DNA of 64,000 nucleotides, from assembly GCA_023896275.1 (NCBI GenBank), contig MLDA01000011.1, forward strand, positions 62,001-126,000, given 5' to 3'. Source of the stretch: Kocuria rosea subsp. polaris (GTDB taxonomy: Bacteria; Actinomycetota; Actinomycetes; Actinomycetales; Micrococcaceae). This document shows positions 18,308 through 26,995 of the stretch, one piece after another; the first letter of the stretch is position 1; each line of letters opens with the position of its first letter. Position numbers and translations under genes: made by a program. The notes below the pieces were generated by a model, which saw only the letters and a program-made list of their open reading frames with translations, ran no database searches and was not told where the DNA came from.

Positions 18308-18473
18308 GCCCGCCTCCTTCACCGAATCTCCCTGTCAATGTTCGCCGCGATTCGGCGCCCACTAGAGTTGTCATGAGTGTCTTGCATTTGACTACTTACA
18401 TGAATGCTACGCCCTAAAGTACACTGGGAACAGCCCGACCGGCCAGTAGCTCACAAGGAGTGACACGACCCAT

Positions 18474-19025
18474 ATGCAGTTTGCCCCTGACACGTTGATC
18501 GCGCTGCGCTCGGCGGTCAACCTCGTGAACACGGCCGAGGCCGAGGTGGACCAGCTCAGGACCGTCGCCGATCTAGACCATTTCCTCGCCGCGGAGCAGT
18601 ACTCGGGGTTCCGGGCTGGGACGCAGGGCGAGCTGCGCGAGGTCCGGCACCTGCGCACCGTGTTTCGCGCGCTCTGGAACGCGGACGTCGACGAGGCGGT
18701 CGAAATCGTCAACAACATCCTGCGCAACGCCCGAGCCCTGCCCCAACTGGTCAAGCACGATGGCTGGGACTACCACCTGCACGCGACCACCCACGATGCC
18801 CCGCTGGCCGACCGGATCTCCACGGAGATCGCGCTCGCGGTCATGGACGTCGTCCGCTCCGGGGAGCTCGACCGGCTCCGCACGTGCGCCGCCCAGGACT
18901 GCCGGGCGGTGCTGCTGGACCTCTCACGCAACCGGTCCAAGCGCTTCTGCGATACCGGCAACTGCGCCAATCGCGAGCACGTTCGCGCCTACCGGCAGCG
19001 CAAGGCCGGCGCCGAGACGAAGTAG
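18474..19025 (+). CDS. CGNR zinc-finger regulator
   Basis: A 183-residue putative transcription factor of the CGNR (ABATE plus zinc finger) family. The C-terminal finger uses Cys138, Cys143, Cys159 and Cys164, and the signature CGNR reads CANR here. The N-terminal about 120 residues form the ligand-binding ABATE-like domain (AVNLVNTAEAEVDQLRTVADL, as family members open). It is divergent from the EamA transporter, a common pairing for a regulator and its target. AAGGAG lies upstream, but 13 bases before the ATG, which is longer than usual. Confidence 0.88.
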   Translation: MQFAPDTLIALRSAVNLVNTAEAEVDQLRTVADLDHFLAAEQYSGFRAGTQGELREVRHLRTVFRALWNADVDEAVEIVNNILRNARALPQLVKHDGWDYHLHATTHDAPLADRISTEIALAVMDVVRSGELDRLRTCAAQDCRAVLLDLSRNRSKRFCDTGNCANREHVRAYRQRKAGAETK

Positions 19026-19045
19026 GGTGCCCTTAAAGCACAAAA

Positions 19046-19065
19046 GGGAGGGCATCTGCCCTCCC
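19046..19065. terminator. bidirectional terminator between convergent genes
   Basis: GGGAGGGC-ATCT-GCCCTCCC forms a perfect 8-bp stem (19046-19065), with AAAA just before it on the plus strand. Read on the minus strand this gives a stem followed by TTTT, a canonical intrinsic terminator for the 19093 gene. It can also stop the CGNR gene transcript. Confidence 0.8.
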
Positions 19066-19092
19066 TGCGCCCGCCTGAGCGACTACCATCGG

Positions 19093-19389
19093 CTAGTGCC
19101 CGTGGCCGCCCTTGCGATCCGGGTTCTTCGAGGACCGGTTCACGCCAGAGCCCTCACCCAAATTCTTGGGGTTTTCCTTCGAGGCCATGATGAGCAGCGA
19201 CGTCAGCAGCAGCGAGGCGATGAAGGCAATGCCGAACGCGACCAGGCCGAGATCAAAGCGGACGTCGTTGTCTCGTCCGCCGGTCGCGGTGATCGTCGTG
19301 ACGGTGCCCGCGATCAGTCCCAGCACTAGGGAAAAGATCAGAGGCGCCTTAATGCTCTGCTTCCACGACTTCTTGGGCTGATTCGCCAC
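19093..19389 (-). CDS. small two-helix membrane protein
   Basis: A 98-residue protein I cannot assign to a family. The basic N-terminus (MANQPKKSWKQSIKAP) leads into LIFSLVLGLIAGTVTTITATG. After a polar turn (GRDNDVRFD) comes a second helix, LGLVAFGIAFIASLLLTSLLIMAS. The C-terminus is hydrophilic and Gly/His-rich (KGGHGH). Both ends are predicted in the cytosol. A canonical terminator lies 27 bases downstream on its strand. AGGAGGCG lies upstream of the ATG. Confidence 0.75.
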   Translation of the reverse strand: MANQPKKSWKQSIKAPLIFSLVLGLIAGTVTTITATGGRDNDVRFDLGLVAFGIAFIASLLLTSLLIMASKENPKNLGEGSGVNRSSKNPDRKGGHGH

Positions 19390-19428
19390 TTGGTTCGCCT
19401 CCTGCGATGTTTCGGGACCGCGGTCAGT

Positions 19429-19995
19429 CTACCGTCCGGTCTCGTCGGAGGCGGCATCGTGCCGATACCCCAGCGCCGCAATGGCGACGAAGACCGCCAC
19501 GACGATCTGTCCACCGCCGGCGATGCCGAAGATCCCGTGCGCGTCGACGCCCCAGAACAGCAGCAGTCCCACGCCGATTCCCGTCTCGACCACGCCCGTC
19601 AGGGCCCAGTCCCGCGCCGGGACGAACCGCTTGCGGGTCCGCGCCCACGCGACGAGCTGGCCGACGCCGCCGGCGATCCACCCGGCTGCCGCGGCGATGG
19701 TCACGCCCGCGACTGTGGGCAAGAACACCAGTGCGACGCCGGCCGCGAGCCAAGCGATAGCCGTCGCCGCGAGCGCCGAACGGGCCGCCGTCGGAGTCGC
19801 GGGGTCGACGATCAGCCGGCGCAGCAGCGTCGCGTTGAGCACGAAGAATCCGGCCAGGATCAGCGACAACGCCTGCAGCGGCGGGGCCGCCCAGAAGACG
19901 CTCGTCAGGCCGAGGACCGCGGCCAACGCCGCCCGCAGCAACAACGGTTTCCAGTAGGCGCGGGCAACGACGGCGGGGGTCTGGACGGAAGGCAC
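19429..19995 (-). CDS. multi-helix membrane protein, DUF308/HdeD-like
   Basis: 188 residues with about six short hydrophobic spans in two similar halves, resembling DUF308 (HdeD-like) proteins. One is LLLRAALAAVLGLTSVFWAAPPLQALSLILAGFFVLNATLL near the N-terminus. Another, later, is VVETGIGVGLLLFWGVDAHGIFGIAGGGQIVVAVFVAIAAL. HdeD itself is linked to acid resistance in enterobacteria; no role can be inferred here. The start is a GTG with no strong ribosome site. It is a single gene between the 98-residue membrane protein and the divergent permease. Confidence 0.65.
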   Translation of the reverse strand: MPSVQTPAVVARAYWKPLLLRAALAAVLGLTSVFWAAPPLQALSLILAGFFVLNATLLRRLIVDPATPTAARSALAATAIAWLAAGVALVFLPTVAGVTIAAAAGWIAGGVGQLVAWARTRKRFVPARDWALTGVVETGIGVGLLLFWGVDAHGIFGIAGGGQIVVAVFVAIAALGYRHDAASDETGR

Positions 19996-20155
19996 CCGTC
20001 GATTCTACGGGGCGGCCGCATGTCATCGTCGGACACGTCCGCGCATCGGGACGGGCGCGAGGGGTAAAGTCCGTGCAGCATCCGCCGCGTCGGAGGGCCG
20101 GCACCTGGGGACCGGCACCTGACCTCGGACTACACCGTCTCCGGAAGGCCCACCC

Positions 20156-21595
20156 TTGGAATCCTCTTCGCCTGCCGTCCTCGCGCCGGCCGACAGTACC
20201 GCGTCGACACCCGAGGCGGGCCTGCGCCGATCCTTGGGGCCGCGCCACCTGATCATGATCGCCATGGGCGGGGTCATCGGTTCCGGACTCTTCGTCAGCT
20301 CCGGCTACACGATCTCGCAGGCTGGGCCCCTCGGCGCGGTCATCGCGTACCTCATCGGCGCGTTTGTCGTGTACCTCGTGATGTCGTGCCTGAGCGAGCT
20401 GGCCATCGCCCACCCGGTCTCGGGCGCCTTCCATATCTACGCCTCCCGCTCCATCGGTCCCGGCACGGGCTTCGCCACCGCCTGGCTCTACTGGCTGACC
20501 TGGGCCGTGGCCATCGGTTCCGAGTTCACGGCCTCAGGCCTGCTCATGCAGCGCTGGTTCCCCGACGTGGACGTCTGGGTCTGGTGCCTCGTCTTCGCCG
20601 CGCTCCTCTTCGGCCTCAACGCCGTCTCCTCCAAGTTCTTCGGCGAATCCGAGTTCTGGTTCTCCCTCGTCAAGGTCGCGGCCGTCATCGGCCTCATCGT
20701 CCTCGGTGGCGCGGCGCTGCTCGGCTTCCAGCCCCTCGGCGCAACGGGGGACCACCCCGTCCTCTTCGAGAACTTCACCACGGACGCGGGCCTCTTCCCG
20801 CACGGCTTCACGGGCGTCTTCATCACCACCCTCGCCGTGTTCTACGCGTTCTCGGGGTCCGAGCTCATCGGCGTCGCCGCGGGCGAGACGAAGGACCCGG
20901 CCGTCAACATCCCGAAGGCGATGCGCAGCACCGTCATCCGCCTGCTGATCTTCTTCGTCGGTGCCATCGCCGTCATCGCTGCGACGGTCCCGTTCGATCA
21001 GGTCGGCCTGGACGAGAGCCCCTTCGTGACGGTCTTCTCCGCCGTGGGCGTCCCGTGGGCGGCAGACATCATGAACTTCGTGATCATCACTGCGCTCCTC
21101 TCCGCCGGCAACAGCGGCCTCTTCTCCTGCGCGCGAATGCTGCACTCGCTCGCGGGCGAGGGCCAGGCCCCGGCCGCCCTGAAGAAACTCACCAAGCGCG
21201 GGATCCCGCTCGTCGCGCTGTCGGTGAGCATGGTCGGCGGCCTGGCCTCCCTCGTCAGCAGCGTCGTCGCCCCGCAGACGGTCTTCCTGGTGCTCGTCTC
21301 GATCTCCGGTTTCGCCGTGGTCGGTGTCTGGATGTCCATCACCGCCTCCCACTTCTTCCATCGCCGGGCGTTCGTGCGCGACGGCGGCGACGTCGCGTCC
21401 TTGCCCTACCGCGCCCCGCTGTACCCGATCGTGCCGATCCTCGCGTTCACCCTCTGCCTCGTCTCGCTCGTCGGCATCGCGTTCGACCCCACGCAGGCGG
21501 CCGCCCTCTACTTCGGGATCCCGTTCGTCGCGGCCTGCTACGCGTACCACCACTTCAAGATCAAACCCGCCAGCAGCGCGCGGTCCGCCGCCTGA
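20156..21595 (+). CDS. mmuP: amino-acid permease, probable S-methylmethionine permease
   Basis: A 479-residue, 12-helix APC/AAT-family importer. The opening GPRHLIMIAMGGVIGSGLFVSSG is the conserved helix-1 substrate motif of LysP/GabP/MmuP permeases. The following gene encodes homocysteine S-methyltransferase, the pairing of Escherichia coli mmuP-mmuM, so S-methylmethionine is the likely substrate. That is inference from context. The start is TTG behind GGAAGG; no ATG or GTG lies close enough in frame to keep the N-terminus. The leader (20040-20155) holds a direct repeat of CCGGCACCTG at short distance, but no riboswitch I recognise. Confidence 0.85.
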   Translation: MESSSPAVLAPADSTASTPEAGLRRSLGPRHLIMIAMGGVIGSGLFVSSGYTISQAGPLGAVIAYLIGAFVVYLVMSCLSELAIAHPVSGAFHIYASRSIGPGTGFATAWLYWLTWAVAIGSEFTASGLLMQRWFPDVDVWVWCLVFAALLFGLNAVSSKFFGESEFWFSLVKVAAVIGLIVLGGAALLGFQPLGATGDHPVLFENFTTDAGLFPHGFTGVFITTLAVFYAFSGSELIGVAAGETKDPAVNIPKAMRSTVIRLLIFFVGAIAVIAATVPFDQVGLDESPFVTVFSAVGVPWAADIMNFVIITALLSAGNSGLFSCARMLHSLAGEGQAPAALKKLTKRGIPLVALSVSMVGGLASLVSSVVAPQTVFLVLVSISGFAVVGVWMSITASHFFHRRAFVRDGGDVASLPYRAPLYPIVPILAFTLCLVSLVGIAFDPTQAAALYFGIPFVAACYAYHHFKIKPASSARSAA

Positions 21596-21654
21596 GCACC
21601 CGAGGCGGCACCGCCGTCGTGCTCTCCCCCGCCCCCGACCCCACGGAGAACCGC

Positions 21655-22602
21655 ATGCCCCGCACCACCCGCCTCTCCGGCCTCCTCGCCGCCGGACTGG
21701 ACCTCATCGTCGACGGCGCGCTCGCCACGGAGCTCGAGGCGCACGGCTGCGACCTCGAAGATTCGCTGTGGTCGGCCAAGGTCCTGCTCGAGCAGCCCGA
21801 GCTGATCCAGCGCGTGCACCGCGACTACTTCGAGGCCGGGGCGCACGTCGCGATCACCGCGAGCTACCAGGCCACGCCCCAGGGCTTCGCGCCGCGCGGG
21901 CTCGACGCCGAGCAGGCTCTCGCCCTCGTGGGCTCAAGCGTGCGCCTCGCCGACGCAGCCCGCCAGGATTACCTGCGGGAGCGCGACGGCGGCGCGGCAA
22001 CCCTGATCGTGGCCGGTTCCGTGGGCCCCTACGGCGCGTTCCTCGCCGATGGCTCCGAGTACCGCGGCGACTACCGGCTCACGCACGCGGAATTCGTCGC
22101 CTTCCACCGCCCGCGCATCGAGGCGCTCGTCGCGGCCGGCGTCGACGCCCTGGCGTGCGAGACGCTGCCGTCCGCCGCGGAGGCGGAGGCGTTGCTGGCG
22201 CTCGTGGCCGAGTACGACGTCGAGGCGTGGTTCTCCTTCACCTTGCGCGACGGCGGACACATCAGCGACGGGACCGCGCTGGCGGACGTCGCGGCGGCGT
22301 GTGCGGCGCAGCCGCTCGTCGCCGCCATCGGCGTGAACTGCGTGCCGCTGGAGCTCGTCTCCCCGGCGCTCACGGCTCTGCGGGCGGCGACCGACCTGCC
22401 GCTCATCGCCTACCCGAACTCGGGCGAAGAGTACGACCCCGTCACCAAGACGTGGGCCCCGGCCACCGCGTCGGGCGGCCCGCGGCTGGTCGCTCCGGCC
22501 GACGGCGCCGACGAGTGGCGGGCGCTGGGCGCCAGGCTCATCGGCGGTTGCTGCCGGACCACGCCGGGCGACATCGCCGCGTTGGTACAGGTTCTGCCCT
22601 GA
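21655..22602 (+). CDS. mmuM: homocysteine S-methyltransferase
   Basis: 315 residues. Transfers a methyl group from S-methylmethionine to homocysteine, giving two methionines. The zinc-binding thiols Cys229 (GVNCVP) and Cys299-Cys300 (IGGCCRTTP) of the homocysteine-methyltransferase barrel are present. Other family signatures are DGALATELEAHG and AGSVGPYGAFLADGSEYRGDY. CGGAG precedes the ATG. It lies 59 bases after the permease gene on the same strand, so the two form a methionine-salvage operon. Confidence 0.94.
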   Translation: MPRTTRLSGLLAAGLDLIVDGALATELEAHGCDLEDSLWSAKVLLEQPELIQRVHRDYFEAGAHVAITASYQATPQGFAPRGLDAEQALALVGSSVRLADAARQDYLRERDGGAATLIVAGSVGPYGAFLADGSEYRGDYRLTHAEFVAFHRPRIEALVAAGVDALACETLPSAAEAEALLALVAEYDVEAWFSFTLRDGGHISDGTALADVAAACAAQPLVAAIGVNCVPLELVSPALTALRAATDLPLIAYPNSGEEYDPVTKTWAPATASGGPRLVAPADGADEWRALGARLIGGCCRTTPGDIAALVQVLP

Positions 22603-22690
22603 TCAGGCACGTCGATCACCAGCGGAGGCTCGTATCCGAAAGGTTCGACGTCGGGCCCACTACCGTCGGTGTCGATAGAATCGTTCCGAC

Positions 22691-23293
22691 ATGACGAACC
22701 TGTTCCGGTCCTTCGGCCACCTCCTTCCGATCTTCGTGATCCTCGCGGCTGTTCTGGCCGTCGCAGTACTCCTCGCCTACGTCCCCGCGCTCCGTGCGCG
22801 CCGGCCAGTGGGCCGCCGGATGCTGTGGCTCTGGGCGACGCTCTGTTGGGGCTCGGGGGTGCTCCTCGTGACGCTCTATCCCCAGGCGTGGGGCTTGGAG
22901 CCGACCCGCACGCTCTCGCTCGTCCCGTTCGCCTCGTTCGCCGGTGGCGCCGGCGTCGGCGGCTCGGTCCTGGTAGAAGCGGCAGCGAATTTCCTGATGT
23001 TCCTCGCCGGGGGTCTCCTCTTGAGCTTCGCGACGGACAGGATCGGCGTCATCGCCGCAATAGGCGTGGGGCTGGCCGTGTTCGTTGAGATCTGCCAGTA
23101 CGCGTTGGCGCTCGGCCGCGTAGCCAGCATCGACGACGTGCTCTGGGCGGGCACCGGCTGCCTCTTGGGCGCCTCCATCGCACGACTAAGCTCACGGTAT
23201 GGGCAAAATTTTCGATTCAATCGACGACAACCTGCAGGCCTGGATCGACGAACAACCCATGTGGTTCGTCGCGACCGCCCCGCTCGACGCTGA
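22691..23293 (+). CDS. VanZ-like membrane protein with out-of-family C-terminal tail
   Basis: A 200-residue membrane protein with a VanZ-like core: helices PIFVILAAVLAVAVLLAYVP and LWATLCWGSGVLLVTLYP, then LVPFASF, EAAANFLMFLAGGLLLSF, and the closing VFVEICQYALALGRVASIDDVLWAGTGCLLGASIA. The last about 32 residues are basic and hydrophilic (RYGQNFRFNRRQPAGLDRRTT and on) and lie inside the next gene in another frame. The normal VanZ stop seems to have been lost. TAGAAT nine bases before the ATG is a -10 candidate for a leaderless transcript, but I found no matching -35. Confidence 0.75.
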   Translation: MTNLFRSFGHLLPIFVILAAVLAVAVLLAYVPALRARRPVGRRMLWLWATLCWGSGVLLVTLYPQAWGLEPTRTLSLVPFASFAGGAGVGGSVLVEAAANFLMFLAGGLLLSFATDRIGVIAAIGVGLAVFVEICQYALALGRVASIDDVLWAGTGCLLGASIARLSSRYGQNFRFNRRQPAGLDRRTTHVVRRDRPARR

Positions 23294-23750
23294 CGGCCAC
23301 GTCAACGTCTCACCGCGCGGTCACGACTCGTTCTCGGTTCTGGGACCGCATCGGGTGGCATGGGTCGACTACACCGGCAGCGGCGTTGAGACGATCGCGC
23401 ACCTGCGGGAAAACGGTCGGGTGTGCCTCATGTTCAACTCCTTCGGGCCCCGGCCCCGGATCGTCCGGCTGCACGGCCGCGGGTCGGTATTCCTGCCTGG
23501 AACCCCGGAGTTCGACGACGTCGTGGCGAATCATCCGCACCACCCAAGCACGCGAGCCGTCATCGTCGTCGACGTGACGCGCATCAGCGACTCGTGCGGC
23601 TGGGGCGTCCCCGTGATGGAGCTGACCGGGGAACGGGAGCTGATCCGGCTCCACGCAGAGAAGAAGGGGCCGGACGGCCTGGCCGAGTACCGTGCGGAAC
23701 GCAACGCTCACAGCATCGATGGCCTGCCCGGGTTCCCGGCGGAGTCCTAG
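23199..23750 (+). CDS. pyridoxamine 5'-phosphate oxidase-family flavoprotein
   Basis: 183 residues with the split-barrel FMN-binding fold. The N-terminus MGKIFDSIDDNLQAWIDEQPMWFVATAPLDADGHVNVSPRG is the usual opening of this actinobacterial subgroup and fixes the start. Later signatures are VAWVDYTGSGVETIAHLRENGRVCLMF and SCGWGVPVMEL. The family reduces or binds small substrates with FMN or F420; a true PNPOx role is unlikely. The gene starts 95 bases before the VanZ stop. It ends three bases from the convergent MATE gene. Confidence 0.9.
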   Translation: MGKIFDSIDDNLQAWIDEQPMWFVATAPLDADGHVNVSPRGHDSFSVLGPHRVAWVDYTGSGVETIAHLRENGRVCLMFNSFGPRPRIVRLHGRGSVFLPGTPEFDDVVANHPHHPSTRAVIVVDVTRISDSCGWGVPVMELTGERELIRLHAEKKGPDGLAEYRAERNAHSIDGLPGFPAES

Positions 23751-23753
23751 CGA

Positions 23754-25088
23754 CTACTCGAGCCGCATCCACGCGTCGTTGCGAATCCGCCACGTCAGCG
23801 TGAGCGCCCGGGCGACCAGGTATCCGACGCCGAACGCGAGCCAGAGTTTCAGGATCGGCTCCCCGGGCACCTCGGCCCACGCCGCGACCGCGAGCAGCGG
23901 GGCGTAGAGCACGAACGCGACGAGCCCGGCGAGTGCGAGGTATTTCGCGTCGCCGGCTCCGATCAGGACGCCGTCGAGCACGAACACGAGCCCGCACACC
24001 GGCTGCGATGCCGCCAGCACCCAAAGGCCGATCGTCGCGGCGGCGCGGACGTCGTCGTCGCCCGTGAACAGGTACGGCAGCCAGGGCGCGGCGAGTGCGA
24101 GCACCGCGCCCGTGAAGAGCCCGAAGAGAAGGCCCCAGCGCGTCATCGTGCGCGTGAGCGCGTGCGCGCGGGCCGGGTTGGCGGCGCCGAGCTCCTTGCC
24201 GATGAGCGCCTGGGCGGCGATCGCGAGGGCGTCGAGCGCAAACGCGAGGAACGTGAAGAGCGTGAAGACCAGCTGATGGCCGGCCAGTGTGACAGGGCCC
24301 TGGCTGGTGGCGACCCAGACGGTCGCGAGGATCGCGATGCGCAGGCTCAGAGTGCGCAGCATGAGCCACGATCCGACGTGCGCCATGGCGACGACGCCGC
24401 GTCGGCTCGGCCGCAGCGGCACCGACGCGGCGCGGGCGCGCGGGACGAGGAGCGCCAAGTAGACGAGGGCCATGGCCCACTGCACGATCGACGTGCCGAT
24501 GGCGCTGCCGGCGACCGACAGCCCGGCCCCGTAGACGAGCGCGTAGTTGAGCAGGATGTTCACCCCGAACCCGGCCGCGGCGACGTACAGCGGGGTCTTG
24601 GTGTCCTGCATGCCGCGCAGCACGCCGGTCGCGGCGAGCACCAGCAGCATCGCCGGCAGCCCGGGCATCGAGAAGCGCACGTAGTCGATCGCGAAGCGTG
24701 CGACGTCGCCCGCACCGCCCATCGCGCCCACGACGGCTGGCGCGGCGAACCAGCCGGCCACGGCCAGGACGAGGCCGAGCCCGAGGGCCAGTGCGACGCC
24801 GTCGCGCCCGGCCGCGAGCGCCTGCGGCAGTCGGCCGGCGCCGATGTGGCGGGCGACGGCCGGGGTCGTCGAGTAGGCGAGGAAGATCAGCAGGCCGACG
24901 GCGGTCGTCACGACCGTCGCACCGAGGCCGATGCCGGCGAGTTCGGCGACGCCGAGGTGCCCGATGATGGCGGTGTCGGCGGCGAGGAACAGGGGCTCGG
25001 CGATCAGCGCGCCGAGGGCCGGGACGGCGAGCGCGAGGATCGACCGGCCGAGGCCGCGATGCTGCGCGCGGGGTTCTGAGGCGGTCAC
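23754..25088 (-). CDS. MATE-family efflux transporter (DinF-like)
   Basis: A 444-residue, 12-helix exporter of the multidrug and toxic compound extrusion family. The N-terminal block ILALAVPALGALIAEPLFLAADTAIIGHLGVAELAGIGLG is the canonical MATE helix 1-2. The second lobe begins near VAMAHVGSWLMLRTLSLRIAILAT. The DinF branch uses a proton or sodium gradient. The start is GTG with only a weak ribosome site. It lies nine bases downstream of a three-gene ABC operon on the same strand, so it may be its distal member. Confidence 0.92.
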   Translation of the reverse strand: MTASEPRAQHRGLGRSILALAVPALGALIAEPLFLAADTAIIGHLGVAELAGIGLGATVVTTAVGLLIFLAYSTTPAVARHIGAGRLPQALAAGRDGVALALGLGLVLAVAGWFAAPAVVGAMGGAGDVARFAIDYVRFSMPGLPAMLLVLAATGVLRGMQDTKTPLYVAAAGFGVNILLNYALVYGAGLSVAGSAIGTSIVQWAMALVYLALLVPRARAASVPLRPSRRGVVAMAHVGSWLMLRTLSLRIAILATVWVATSQGPVTLAGHQLVFTLFTFLAFALDALAIAAQALIGKELGAANPARAHALTRTMTRWGLLFGLFTGAVLALAAPWLPYLFTGDDDVRAAATIGLWVLAASQPVCGLVFVLDGVLIGAGDAKYLALAGLVAFVLYAPLLAVAAWAEVPGEPILKLWLAFGVGYLVARALTLTWRIRNDAWMRLE

Positions 25089-25097
25089 CGCCCCAGC

Positions 25098-25679
25098 CTA
25101 TCGCCGGGTCGCGGGCCGCAGCGCCAGCAGCGCGACGCCCAGAATGCAAAGCGAAGCGGCGATGACGCTGGCCAGGAGATCCTCGGTTGCCCGCATCGGC
25201 CAGAACATCGGATGCGCACCGTAGCCTGGCGCGAACGCGGCGGCGATCACCGCGTACGCGATAGGCACCAGAGCCCCTGCCCGCCAGCCGACCGACGCGC
25301 CGACCAGCAGACCCACTCCGACGTAGCCGGCGGTATTTCGTGCAGAGGCCCACATCAACGCCTCACCCGTAGCCGCGAACGCCAGACCCAGGAGTGCCAC
25401 CGCCAACACGAGGTAGGCGCAGACCAAGGCCGAATCCCAGCGAGCGAGGCACCGGCGCGCTTGCGCCTCGCTGCCGGCACCACGCTCCGCCAGGCTGATC
25501 ATGATCAGGGTCGCCGAGACGGCCGGAAGCATGAAGGCCGCTGGCACGATCTTGGCACCGGTTCCCGTGAAATCCGGCAGCGGCGTCGGTAGCGGGGCCA
25601 GCCAGAACGTCGCGACTCCCACGACGACAAGGAGAGCCGCCGTCACCTTTGCGCGGCGGGTCAGCAGGTACCAGGTCAC
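25098..25679 (-). CDS. membrane protein, third gene of an ABC operon
   Basis: 193 residues with about six hydrophobic segments (among them VTAALLVVVGVATFWLAPLP, ALVCAYLVLAVALLGLAFAATG, VGVGLLVGASVGWRAGALVPIAYAVIAAAF and LASVIAASLCILGVALLAL). GTG overlaps the stop of the 439-residue membrane protein (GTGA). The conserved-looking stretch GYGAHPMFWPMRATED may be a loop of interest. It is probably a second permease-like or accessory subunit for the ATPase at 26992. I recognise no family. Confidence 0.75.
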   Translation of the reverse strand: MTWYLLTRRAKVTAALLVVVGVATFWLAPLPTPLPDFTGTGAKIVPAAFMLPAVSATLIMISLAERGAGSEAQARRCLARWDSALVCAYLVLAVALLGLAFAATGEALMWASARNTAGYVGVGLLVGASVGWRAGALVPIAYAVIAAAFAPGYGAHPMFWPMRATEDLLASVIAASLCILGVALLALRPATRR

Positions 25680-26995
25680 GACGACGCCCGCGGGAGTCGG
25701 ACCAGAAGATCCGCCGCGTCTTCCGCGGAACATGCGGAGACCGCCTGGGCTGCCCGGTCTGCCCACAGACCCTGCTCTGTCGCGTCGAGCTCCTTCAACG
25801 ACGCAAGCGCCGCGTGGGGTTCATCGGCTGTGTTCTCGACGGCGCTGCCAGCCTGATCCACCCACCACGCTGCGAGGAGTTCGTGGGCCTCGAAGAGGGC
25901 GGCGTTCCGCTCCAGCATCTCCTCCACGTCGCTCATCGCAGCGTCGAACTCGACCTCATCGACCTCGTCCAGACGTTCGAGGCAGTCGTCGTCGAGTCTC
26001 GCGCTCGCGGCTTCACCGACGCTGGCGTTTTCGGTGTCTCGGATCAGGGTGCCGAAGGCCCGTTCACCTGCAACCTGATCCGGTTCGGAGCTCTGCGTGA
26101 GCACGGCCGGCACGTGGGCACCGGTGCGCCGGTTGATATCGGCGAGGACCGGTGCGGCCTTCTGCCACTCAGCCGTTGCGCTGGCTGCGTTTTCGGGCCA
26201 GACGCAGACCGTCGGATCCTCCCCCACGCACACCAAGTCACCCGTCCGAGCAACAGTCGAACGCCAATCAAGGTGTTGGACCAGACCCACGGCGGTGACT
26301 GGCAACAGCAAGGCGACGCCGGCAGCAGTCCGACGCACCCACGCCCGGTGCAGACCGGCCGCACAGAGCCACGAGACGACCACGCAGAAGAGGGCCATCA
26401 GCACGATGGCCGCAACAACGCGGGGGTTGGGGACCTGATCCGCACTGCAGCAATCCTCGAGCAAAGCCAAATGCCGGAGCCAGAGTGGTTCCACTGCCGG
26501 CGCAAAGGCCAAGACGAAGAACCACCCTGCCGCGAGAACCGGGAGCGCGATGACCGCGCGCAGGCGCCAGCCCACCGCGAACCCGGTCGTGGCCGCGGCC
26601 GCCACCGTCGCCGCGTATGTCACCAGAACCAGCGGCGAGGGAAGGAACCATAGATTGAAGCTCGACGCGACAACCACGTATTGGACTGTCCAAGCCGCAG
26701 CAGCGGCCACAAGCAAGCGCCACAGCTGGCCCCAGGCGATCCGGAACCACCCTCGCTGCCAGACACGCTGCGTCCAGCCAGCATCGAATAGTGCCGCTGC
26801 CTGCCATGCGGCGGCGACGGAGACCACTGGCGCGACAAGGACCAGCCCGCGAATGCTGAGCCCCGTGACGGCGTCAGCGCTCGAGGCAGCAGGCTCCCCG
26901 TATTGGCTCAGCGCGAAGACCCCAAGCGCCGCCGCAATAGCAAAGGTGATGAAGGCAGGACGCCAGCGCAGTACGCCTGAAGAGACGGGCGTCAT
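25676..26995 (-). CDS. ABC-type membrane subunit with C-terminal soluble domain
   Basis: A 439-residue protein with about seven N-terminal hydrophobic segments over roughly residues 10-245. A hydrophilic C-terminal domain of about 190 residues follows, starting near HLDWRSTVARTGDLVCVGEDPTVCVWPEN. The pattern (membrane half, then a CxxEDPTVCVWPEN segment) is like DUF7224-type partners of actinobacterial ABC ATPases as I recall them. I cannot confirm the name. The last helix suggests the soluble part is outside the cell. Its ATG overlaps the ATPase stop, so membrane partner and ATPase are translated together. Substrate unknown. Confidence 0.72.
   Translation of the reverse strand: MTPVSSGVLRWRPAFITFAIAAALGVFALSQYGEPAASSADAVTGLSIRGLVLVAPVVSVAAAWQAAALFDAGWTQRVWQRGWFRIAWGQLWRLLVAAAAAWTVQYVVVASSFNLWFLPSPLVLVTYAATVAAAATTGFAVGWRLRAVIALPVLAAGWFFVLAFAPAVEPLWLRHLALLEDCCSADQVPNPRVVAAIVLMALFCVVVSWLCAAGLHRAWVRRTAAGVALLLPVTAVGLVQHLDWRSTVARTGDLVCVGEDPTVCVWPENAASATAEWQKAAPVLADINRRTGAHVPAVLTQSSEPDQVAGERAFGTLIRDTENASVGEAASARLDDDCLERLDEVDEVEFDAAMSDVEEMLERNAALFEAHELLAAWWVDQAGSAVENTADEPHAALASLKELDATEQGLWADRAAQAVSACSAEDAADLLVRLPRASS

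Noticed and set aside
20040-20155. SAM-IV or SAH riboswitch ahead of the S-methylmethionine permease
   Set aside because: Conserved core segments of those riboswitches could not be found; only simple repeats remain.
20386-21654. Upstream extension of the homocysteine methyltransferase frame across the permease gene
   Set aside because: The extension is an out-of-frame reading of the permease; the ATG at 21655 has a ribosome site and the family N-terminus.
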